Assembly (NCBI GenBank): GCA_020061995.1
Contig: JAGUXE010000287.1
Coordinates: 1-5,794, forward strand
DNA length: 5,794 bases
Origin: Ignavibacteriales bacterium
GTDB lineage: Bacteria > Bacteroidota > Ignavibacteria > Ignavibacteriales > Ignavibacteriaceae
Direction of reading: 5' to 3'
Positions 1 to 5,794 of the stretch are shown in pieces. A program made the position numbers and the translations under genes. Position 1 is the stretch's first letter, and every line of letters starts with the position of its first letter. The notes below the pieces were generated by a model, which saw only the letters and a list, made by a program, of their open reading frames with translations, was not told the DNA's origin and did not search any database.

Positions 1-3000
1 GATCTAATAACTCTTTATTACCTTCTACCCGAGCTTCTTTCCTTTCAGGAGCGGCTGAAATAATTGGCCTGACATCTTCTATGGTAATAGTTTTCGTTAA
101 GTCTTCTGATAAATCTTCCTGGCTAATTTCAACAATTCGCAGCACTTGATTTTTAATCATTGCACCGACAAGATTTCGAATTAACCTTGCATTCCCAAAA
201 GTTTTATCTCTGGTTCTATAGATCTCGTTGAAATGTTTTTTAAGCAATTCTTTTGCCTTTTCTTCCAATGCTAATTCTTTTTCTTTAAGGGAATTGATAG
301 TCATTATCATTAGTTCATCAGGATTAAAATCTTCAAAATTAATAAATTTTGTAAATCTAGATTGAAGTCCAACATTACTATCAAGAAAAGTTTTCATATC
401 ATCTGTATAACCGGCAGCAATAACTATGAATTTTCCGCGATCATCTTCCATACGTTTTAGTAAAGTGTCAATTGCCTCCTTACCAAAATCACTACCGGAA
501 TTATCACCCGCTTTTACAAGTGCATAAGCCTCATCAATAAATAAGGTTCCACCCAATGATTGATTTATCAACTCGGTAGTTTTTTCCGCAGTTTTGCCAA
601 CATAACTTGCAACAAGAGTTTGTCTATCCGCTTCAACCAAATGACCTTTAGGAAGAATTCCGAGAGCTGAATAAATTTGTGAAAACAAACGAGCAAGAGT
701 AGTTTTACCGGTACCGGGATTTCCGGTGAAAACAATATGATCAGAAAAACGACTTTGAATATCTTCACCTTGCTCTACATAGTAGCGAGCAAGTTTTACC
801 AATTCCCGAATTTCTTTTTTTACGCTAGCTAGGCCTGTAAATGAATTTAATTTATCGAGAGCGATTTTTAAGTTTTCTTCATCAATAACAAGTTTATAAC
901 TTTTTCCTGATTGTCCTTTGAATAACTCTTCAATATCTGCAACGGATAAAGTGGTGAGTGCATTTTTATCTCTCATCTTTTCAGGAAGTTTAAGGTACCG
1001 TTTACCCAATTTCATTTTCGCATCATTAAAAAGATTGCGTACAAGCCGGGCATTTCCGAAAGTTTTGTCTCGTTTTCTATAAAGTAGAATTAATTCTTTC
1101 TTCAAAACTCCAACTGCAGCATCAGCAATATTATAGTCTTCTTTTTTTGCCATCTGTTTGAAGATCTCAATCATTTCATCGGGGGTGTAATCTTCAAAAT
1201 CAAAGAAATGTGTAAAACGGGATTTCATGCCCGGGTTTGATTCAAGAAAAGAATTCATTTCATCGGGATAACCTGCCGCAATAACTGCAAATTCACTTCC
1301 TCTATCTTCCATTCTTTTTAACAAGGTATCAATTGCTTCTTGACCAAAATCCTGCCCGCTGCCACCTTTTTTAACAAGCGTATATGCCTCATCAATAAAG
1401 AGTAATCCACCAATTGAATCAGTAATTATTTTTTCCGTTTTTTGAGCAGTTTCACCGATGTATTGTCCAACAAGTGCTGATCTGTCCACTTCAACTAAAT
1501 GACCACTAGGTAAAAGTCCCATCGCTTTAAAAACTTTTCCAAGTAGACGTGCGATAGTTGTTTTTCCGGTACCCGGATTTCCTAAGAATACCGTATGAAG
1601 TGAAATCCCTTCTTGAGTTCTAAGTCCAAGTTTTTTGCGCTCTTTTATGAATTCAAGATAATCGACAAAATCTCTCATGGCTTGTTTAACAGCTTTAAGT
1701 CCTGTAAACTTATCAAGTTCAGCTAATATTTCTTCTACCGACATATCCGGAACTGCATCTTTACTTCCTTCAGAAGCCTGCACAGAAACAGTTTTCATAT
1801 CTTGTGAAGAATTTGCCTCGAGGTCAGCGAAGTAAATTTCAGGTGATTCATAATCAATTATTACCGAACTACCGACTAAAAACCATTTCTCTACTGTTTT
1901 TTCGCCATTAATAAAAATATCAACTTTGCCTTGGCCCCTCTTCCAGAAACCTGGTTCATCTGTTCCCCAACTTTGAGAGAATATTACTGTTCCCCAATCA
2001 TTTTCTACGTTTAGGGCAAAATTATGTCGTCCAACTTCTTCATTATTAAGATACCAGACAGCGGAGCCATTTATTGTTACATTACCTTGTTTTGCAAATG
2101 GATTTTGAATAACTACTTCTACACCGATATATTGAATCTGAGATTCGTTAAATTGTAAAATATAAGTTTTATTTCCTGTACTCATTTGCTCAATCAAATC
2201 AAACGTTTTAGCATAAATAGTGCGTGCTGAGGCTTTCTCGATAATTTGAAAATCAGTTCTTCTTTTTAGAGTTATAACTTTACTATCTGGCTGTGTTTTT
2301 TCTTGTGTTAATTTAATATCTGTGGTAGATTTTTTTGGACGACCGGTTTGGGATAGTTTGTGATAAATAACTTCAAATCTATCAACACCACCAAAAGTAT
2401 TTTTTAATTCTTCAGCTTTATTTAATGCAGGTTTATATTGAAACATTGAAAACATTGTTTCTAATTCTAATAGAATCGCTCTTTCATGTATATCCGAAAG
2501 TGTTGAATCTGCAAGGATTTTACGAACAGCCCATAGTGAAAACCAGAACTCACGAGCTTTGTAAGCCTCTTCAGCCTCCTCTATTAAAGGTTTATCTTTA
2601 CCTTTTAATTTTTTTAAAAAAGATGTTTTAATTCCCGCGGTTTTTCTGAACCATTCACGCAATTTTAGATAGTGTTTACTTTGTCCGTTATCAACAATTA
2701 TGGCGTTTTCAAATTCAGCAAGCGCTTCGTCAAATCTTGCAGCACCGGCTAAACAACTTGCTTTTAAGTGGTGTGCTTGTGCGAGGGATTGATCAGCTTT
2801 ACTAATGACATAATTCAAATCCTGCAATGCTCCATCGAAGATGCCCATTCTCATTAATATGAATCCCCTATATAATCGAGGTTCAGTTGCTTCTTCATCG
2901 AGTTTCACAGCTAAATCTGAATATTCCATAGCTTGAATTGGATTGCTATTTTCAAGATGTGCCCATGCGAGACAGCATACGGCATGTGAATCTTCATTCC

Positions 3001-3118
3001 AATGTTCGTAAACTTTTTCAGCTAAGCTTAATGCAACTCTTTCTCTACCATTATTGAGATTATCGAATGCTTCATCAAGCATTGCTTCAAGTTCTAGTTG
3101 AGATCGAGTATTTTCCAT
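1..3118 (-). CDS. TPR-containing double AAA+ ATPase of the CbbX/SpoVK type (partial, C-terminus beyond window)
   Basis: One uninterrupted reading frame of 1039 residues, open at the left edge. Residues 9-145 form about four TPR-like helical hairpins and 175-250 are further helices. Residues 250-300 are a polar linker. Residues 300-418 are beta-rich, resembling an Ig-like sandwich and ending in a W-x-x-G then F-x-N-G-E pattern. Two AAA+ modules follow. Module 1 has Walker A GNPGTGKTT at 513-521, pore loop QYIG with Y553, Walker B FIDEAY (D576, E577), VIAAGY to 617, arginine finger SRF R634 and sensor 2 GNARLVRN at 688-695. Module 2 has the same at 799-807, Y839, D862/E863, VIAAGY to 904, R921 and GNARLIRN at 975-982. 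Family knowledge: CbbX-type ATPases form hexamers that thread and remodel client proteins, and EccA of type VII secretion joins TPRs to one such module. The double module and the client role here are inference. The start is fixed by an in-frame TAA two codons upstream (3122-3124). No Shine-Dalgarno is seen. Probably cytoplasmic, as there is no signal peptide or membrane segment. Confidence 0.93.
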   Translation of the reverse strand, partial: MENTRSQLELEAMLDEAFDNLNNGRERVALSLAEKVYEHWNEDSHAVCCLAWAHLENSNPIQAMEYSDLAVKLDEEATEPRLYRGFILMRMGIFDGALQDLNYVISKADQSLAQAHHLKASCLAGAARFDEALAEFENAIIVDNGQSKHYLKLREWFRKTAGIKTSFLKKLKGKDKPLIEEAEEAYKAREFWFSLWAVRKILADSTLSDIHERAILLELETMFSMFQYKPALNKAEELKNTFGGVDRFEVIYHKLSQTGRPKKSTTDIKLTQEKTQPDSKVITLKRRTDFQIIEKASARTIYAKTFDLIEQMSTGNKTYILQFNESQIQYIGVEVVIQNPFAKQGNVTINGSAVWYLNNEEVGRHNFALNVENDWGTVIFSQSWGTDEPGFWKRGQGKVDIFINGEKTVEKWFLVGSSVIIDYESPEIYFADLEANSSQDMKTVSVQASEGSKDAVPDMSVEEILAELDKFTGLKAVKQAMRDFVDYLEFIKERKKLGLRTQEGISLHTVFLGNPGTGKTTIARLLGKVFKAMGLLPSGHLVEVDRSALVGQYIGETAQKTEKIITDSIGGLLFIDEAYTLVKKGGSGQDFGQEAIDTLLKRMEDRGSEFAVIAAGYPDEMNSFLESNPGMKSRFTHFFDFEDYTPDEMIEIFKQMAKKEDYNIADAAVGVLKKELILLYRKRDKTFGNARLVRNLFNDAKMKLGKRYLKLPEKMRDKNALTTLSVADIEELFKGQSGKSYKLVIDEENLKIALDKLNSFTGLASVKKEIRELVKLARYYVEQGEDIQSRFSDHIVFTGNPGTGKTTLARLFSQIYSALGILPKGHLVEADRQTLVASYVGKTAEKTTELINQSLGGTLFIDEAYALVKAGDNSGSDFGKEAIDTLLKRMEDDRGKFIVIAAGYTDDMKTFLDSNVGLQSRFTKFINFEDFNPDELMIMTINSLKEKELALEEKAKELLKKHFNEIYRTRDKTFGNARLIRNLVGAMIKNQVLRIVEISQEDLSEDLTKTITIEDVRPIISAAPERKEARVEGNKELLD

Positions 3119-3231
3119 TTTTTATAAATATGAGAGTATGTAATTATTGTGATGGAATAGTTTTTAATAACACAAATAAATCTATATAAAAAAAGTTAAA
3201 CAACAAAAAATTATACTGGCAGAAAAATGAA
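3119..3231 (-). other. Intergenic leader between glmM and the ATPase gene
   Basis: This 113-base gap is very AT-rich, with runs of T on the minus strand. It is the largest gap in the window, so it is the most likely place for an independent promoter of the ATPase gene. I see no hairpin followed by a T-run that would serve as a terminator for glmM. I also see no GGAG-like ribosome binding site before the ATPase ATG, only an A-rich stretch, which is common in Bacteroidota-like genomes. Confidence 0.6.
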
Positions 3232-3238
3232 TCAGAAA
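3210..3238 (-). promoter_or_regulatory. Candidate promoter for the ATPase gene
   Basis: On the minus strand a perfect TATAAT lies at 3215-3210. A poor -35 candidate, TTTCTG, sits 17 bases upstream at 3238-3233 and overlaps the glmM stop codon. This would give a leader of roughly 85 bases before the ATG at 3118. The hexamer could arise by chance in such AT-rich DNA, and the Bacteroidota-type TAnnTTTG element is not matched exactly anywhere in the gap, so this is only a candidate. Confidence 0.25.
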
Positions 3239-4584
3239 AGTTCCTTGACGTATGAAAAATAATCATTTATATAATTATTTGCTGACTCTTCTGATTTCGC
3301 TTCAACAATGCAACGCATAATTGGTTCTGTATTCGATTTTCTAAAGTGAACCCAGTGATCTTCAAAATCAATACGTAAACCGTCATCGATATTTTGGATG
3401 CCTGAAAAATACTTGATTTTCAATTTTTCGATTATAGTGTCCGGGTTTGCATTACCAAGGTCAATTTTCTTTTTAGCAATGAAATAATTTGGAAGAAGTT
3501 CTTTCAATTCGTTAAGAGTTCCCCCAAATTCTAAAAGGTGTTGCAAAGTTATAACAACCCCCACAAGGGCATCTCTTCCATAATGAAGTTCCGGAAGAAT
3601 TATTCCGCCACTTCCTTCACCACCTATGATTGCATTAACTTCTTTCATTTTTTGGACTACATTTGCTTCACCGACCGGTGAACGAAATACTTTACAACCA
3701 AATTCTTTTGCGATATCTTCTACCGAACGAGTTGTTGAAAGATTTATTACAACATTCCCTTTTTCTTTTGACAAAATGAATCTGACTGCTTGCGTAATCG
3801 TATTCTCTTCACTAAAAGGTTCACCTTTTTCTGTAATTAAAACTAAACGATCAACATCGGGATCAACCACTACACCAAGGTCACAATTGTGTTCCTTCAC
3901 AGCTTTCATCGTTTCAATTAAATTCTCGGGAAGAGGTTCCGGCAATCTTGGGAAGATTCCAGTCTTTTCGCAATTCAATTCTATAACTTCACAACCAAGT
4001 TCCCTAAGCATTTGTGGAATTACATAAACTCCTGCGCCGTTTACACAATCAACAAGCACTCTGAATTTTTTAGATTGAATGGCTTTAATATTAATGAACT
4101 TTAATTTGAGAACATCATTTGTATGCTTCTCTAATCCTTCTGAATATGCAGAATATTTTCCCAATTCATTCCATTTTTTGTAATTCGAATTTTCCTTACT
4201 AACGATTTCAATCAGCTCTAAATTCTCTTGAGGAGTCATGAACTGTCCGGTTGAATTAAGCAATTTTAATGCATTCCATTCATTTGGATTGTGGCTCGCT
4301 GAAATTGCAATTCCACCGTTTGCCTTAAGCGTTTTAACAGTATATTGGACAGTTGGAGTCGGACAAATACCGATATCGATCACATCCAAACCCTTAGCAA
4401 GTAAAGTTCCGACAACAATTGAAGAAACCATTTCTCCTGAAATTCTCGAATCGCGACCAACTACTACTTTTCCTTTTTTAATAAAATCTGCATAAGCAGC
4501 AGCATATTTTACTAATACTTCCGGTTCTAAACCGTCACCAACAATTCCTCTTATTCCCGAAATACTAACCATCAATGTGGACAT
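3232..4584 (-). CDS. glmM: Phosphoglucosamine mutase-like alpha-D-phosphohexomutase
   Basis: A complete 450-residue cytoplasmic enzyme of the usual family length. GlmM interconverts glucosamine-6-phosphate and glucosamine-1-phosphate on the route to UDP-GlcNAc, the precursor of peptidoglycan and LPS. All four superfamily signatures are visible. These are the N-terminal ISGIRG (8-13), the catalytic phosphoserine loop ISASHNP with S97, the magnesium loop DPDVDR (D241, D243, D245, R246), the sugar-binding loop GGEGSGG (321-327, E323 and S325), and the phosphate-binding loop RKSNTEPIMR (415-424). The metal loop has Pro and Val where classical GlmM has DGDADR. From memory this variant is usual in Bacteroidota/Chlorobi-type GlmM, but phosphomannomutase or phosphoglucomutase activity is not excluded. 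The start at 4584 is backed by a GGAG five bases upstream; a second in-frame ATG four codons later (4572) is less well placed. It lies 32 bases after the membrane-protein gene, probably in one operon with it. Confidence 0.9.
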   Translation of the reverse strand: MSTLMVSISGIRGIVGDGLEPEVLVKYAAAYADFIKKGKVVVGRDSRISGEMVSSIVVGTLLAKGLDVIDIGICPTPTVQYTVKTLKANGGIAISASHNPNEWNALKLLNSTGQFMTPQENLELIEIVSKENSNYKKWNELGKYSAYSEGLEKHTNDVLKLKFINIKAIQSKKFRVLVDCVNGAGVYVIPQMLRELGCEVIELNCEKTGIFPRLPEPLPENLIETMKAVKEHNCDLGVVVDPDVDRLVLITEKGEPFSEENTITQAVRFILSKEKGNVVINLSTTRSVEDIAKEFGCKVFRSPVGEANVVQKMKEVNAIIGGEGSGGIILPELHYGRDALVGVVITLQHLLEFGGTLNELKELLPNYFIAKKKIDLGNANPDTIIEKLKIKYFSGIQNIDDGLRIDFEDHWVHFRKSNTEPIMRCIVEAKSEESANNYINDYFSYVKELF

Positions 4585-4589
4585 TAAAG

Positions 4590-4593
4590 CTCC
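4590..4593 (-). promoter_or_regulatory. Ribosome binding site of glmM
   Basis: GGAG on the minus strand, followed by a five-base spacer (CTTTA) and the ATG at 4584. It is the only clear Shine-Dalgarno in the window and favours ATG 4584 over the internal ATG at 4572. Confidence 0.65.
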
Positions 4594-4616
4594 ATGAATT
4601 ATTATTTATTTAAAGA

Positions 4617-5462
4617 CTATTTGTTTACATCAATCGAAATATTTATTTCATTTTTCAATTTTTCTTTATCCAATTTTTCGTAATCAAGTTCTGAACCTAA
4701 AACGCTATGGGGGATCAGAAAAATTATCAACATTAGTATAGCTGCTGCAAAAATCCACCATTTTGGTTTTGCTAATTTTAAAACAGCAAAGAGTGCGATT
4801 AACCATCCAATGAACGCAATCAAAGTTTTATTATCTGTTAAGTCATAACCAAATGGAAAACCTGTCCATAGTGCTCCAAATGCATAAAGTTGAGTCAATG
4901 GACCAAAAATCATTCCTCCCAGAGCCAAAATTACCACTGTCCAAATAGTATATCTTTTTAGATTTGATGAGTGTAAAAATACTTCTAAACCTGTTCGAGT
5001 GGATAAAAGCATAGCCAAAAAAATAAAAATTATATGTGGAATTAAAATACCTGAAGGGACATCTCCCTTGAACCTTATTACTACCGGGTGATTATCATTT
5101 AGAGGATACTCTTTTCCTTTAGAGGAGAGTATAACTTTATACATTAATTTCCCGGCCGGTGGTTGGTTTGGAAGAGATGATATTAAGAAATTCCCTTCTT
5201 TTATCATTTCGACATTAGTCCAACTATCTTTTGTTTTGTAACGTTTCCAAATAAGTTTCCCCTCAATGTTTTTGTCGCCAATCTCCACAGAGATTTTATG
5301 GTCGTTGATTCCACCATGACTTCTATCTAATTTATAATTAATTATTTTATTATCTATATTAATTTTACTCGATAGGGGATATGTAGGTCCTGTTAATCTT
5401 TGATAATAAGCACTTGCCAGGGTTATAACTAAAGCCATAGCCCAGAGTATAAGATTTTTCAT
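4617..5462 (-). CDS. Inner-membrane protein of unknown function with an extracytoplasmic beta-rich domain and about five membrane segments
   Basis: I do not recognise a named family. With the start at 5462 the protein has 281 residues. Residues 3-19 form a hydrophobic signal anchor. Residues 30-135 are polar and beta-rich (for example LIWKRYKT at 70-77 and LMYKVILSS at 106-114) and are likely periplasmic, perhaps Ig-like. Four hydrophobic helices follow at about 138-155, 172-195, 213-231 and 235-256. A short aromatic loop, ALWTGFPFGYDLTDNKT (197-213), sits between the second and third of these and may be a conserved family signature. The tail from 257 is charged. The frame stays open upstream to an ATG at 5588, but those extra 42 residues overlap the end of the upstream gene in another frame and lack a membrane-protein character. 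ATG 5462, or the adjacent ATG at 5465, is therefore preferred because it puts the signal anchor at the N-terminus. No clear Shine-Dalgarno is seen. It starts 28 bases after the barrel gene and ends 32 bases before glmM, suggesting a shared envelope operon. Confidence 0.8.
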   Translation of the reverse strand: MKNLILWAMALVITLASAYYQRLTGPTYPLSSKINIDNKIINYKLDRSHGGINDHKISVEIGDKNIEGKLIWKRYKTKDSWTNVEMIKEGNFLISSLPNQPPAGKLMYKVILSSKGKEYPLNDNHPVVIRFKGDVPSGILIPHIIFIFLAMLLSTRTGLEVFLHSSNLKRYTIWTVVILALGGMIFGPLTQLYAFGALWTGFPFGYDLTDNKTLIAFIGWLIALFAVLKLAKPKWWIFAAAILMLIIFLIPHSVLGSELDYEKLDKEKLKNEINISIDVNK

Positions 5463-5490
5463 CATTCTGTTTATTAATTCATAATATTTA

Positions 5491-5794
5491 TTAAAATCTC
5501 GTCGAAAATGAAAATTCAATCCCACGGAATTCGGGTTCATATCTACAGACACCGCCAATGCAAATATTACCTGCCTGTCGAGTCCCAACTAAAATTGAGG
5601 CATTCATTTGTTCATTTATCTGATAACCAAATTGTAAAAATGCCCAAACTTTTCTTACAATTCTATCCGGTGTTGGTTCTTTAGATTCAATTTCAGTTAC
5701 CAGAGAAATACTCCAATCGGGTGATCTTAAATACTCAATTCCTAAGACGTCCGAATAATAGTCTTCGCCGGTTGTTTGATTTTGGGTTTGTTGA
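5491..5794 (-). CDS. C-terminal end of an outer-membrane beta-barrel protein, DUF6029-like (partial)
   Basis: One hundred codons enter from the right edge and end at TAA 5493-5491, directly followed by a second in-frame TAA. The visible segment has alternating amphipathic strands typical of a barrel: about residues 46-58 (VWAFLQFGYQ), 63-72 (MNASILVGTR) and 89-100 (FRGIEFSFSTRF). The chain ends in Phe, the classic C-terminal signal for outer-membrane insertion by the BAM machinery. Just before the last strand is C-x-G-G-V-C-R-Y (C78 and C83 of the visible part), a Cys pair with Arg-Tyr that I associate from memory with the end of DUF6029 proteins of Bacteroidota. Function is unknown. The N-terminus, signal peptide and most strands lie outside the window. 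The gene is likely the first visible member of the operon leading to glmM. Confidence 0.75.
   Translation of the reverse strand, partial: QQTQNQTTGEDYYSDVLGIEYLRSPDWSISLVTEIESKEPTPDRIVRKVWAFLQFGYQINEQMNASILVGTRQAGNICIGGVCRYEPEFRGIEFSFSTRF

Noticed and set aside
568..768. Minus-strand open frame of 66 residues
   Set aside because: It overlaps the second AAA+ module (Walker A and pore loop) in another frame; the ATPase frame is clearly the coding one.
2330..2344. GRPKK at residues 259-263 of the ATPase as an AT-hook-like DNA-binding motif
   Set aside because: A single short basic motif in a polar linker, lacking the full RGRP core and any repeat; chance is more likely.
2425..2631. Plus-strand open frame of 68 residues
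   Set aside because: Antisense to the helical region of the ATPase gene, with no independent support.
1..3118. Role as a Rubisco activase (CbbX) or a type VII secretion ATPase (EccA)
   Set aside because: The modules resemble these families, but no Rubisco, Calvin-cycle or ESX gene is in the window, and the double-module layout with a beta domain differs from both.
3626..4027. Plus-strand open frame of 133 residues
   Set aside because: It lies wholly antisense within glmM, whose motifs are intact across this span. The product is low-complexity Ser/Thr/Phe-rich and has no recognisable domain or ribosome binding site.
4238..4495. Plus-strand open frame of 85 residues
   Set aside because: Antisense to the N-terminal, catalytic-serine part of glmM; a mirror of the coding frame.

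Overview
The window is AT-rich, and every gene I can support lies on the minus strand. It reads, in transcription order from the right edge, as: the C-terminal end of an outer-membrane protein (5491-5794, partial), a small inner-membrane protein of unknown function (4617-5462), an alpha-D-phosphohexomutase most like GlmM (3232-4584), and a very large TPR plus double AAA+ ATPase (1-3118) that runs off the left edge.

The likely source is a member of the Bacteroidota/Chlorobiota/Ignavibacteriota group, with Ignavibacteria-like as the best guess. Reasons: an outer-membrane beta-barrel tail resembling DUF6029 proteins, which are known mostly from that group; a GlmM that opens with an ISGIRG segment and has DPDVDR as its metal loop; A-rich leaders with weak or no Shine-Dalgarno in front of two of the three visible starts; and low GC. 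This is inference from protein character, not a database match.

The first three genes are packed tightly (gaps of 28 and 32 bases) and probably form one envelope-related operon: a surface barrel, a membrane protein, then an enzyme making the amino-sugar precursor of peptidoglycan and LPS. A 113-base gap with a possible promoter separates glmM from the ATPase gene, which may be a separate unit or be read through.

The most interesting gene is the ATPase. At least 1039 residues are visible: TPR-like helices, a beta-sandwich-like middle region, then two complete CbbX/SpoVK-type AAA+ modules in tandem. Both modules keep Walker A, an aromatic pore loop, Walker B, an arginine finger and sensor 2 at almost identical spacing. 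It looks like a single-chain, two-ring remodelling machine with its own adaptor region. Its substrate cannot be read from this window, and there is no Rubisco or type VII secretion gene here. I saw no RNA gene, mobile element, CRISPR array or convincing terminator.
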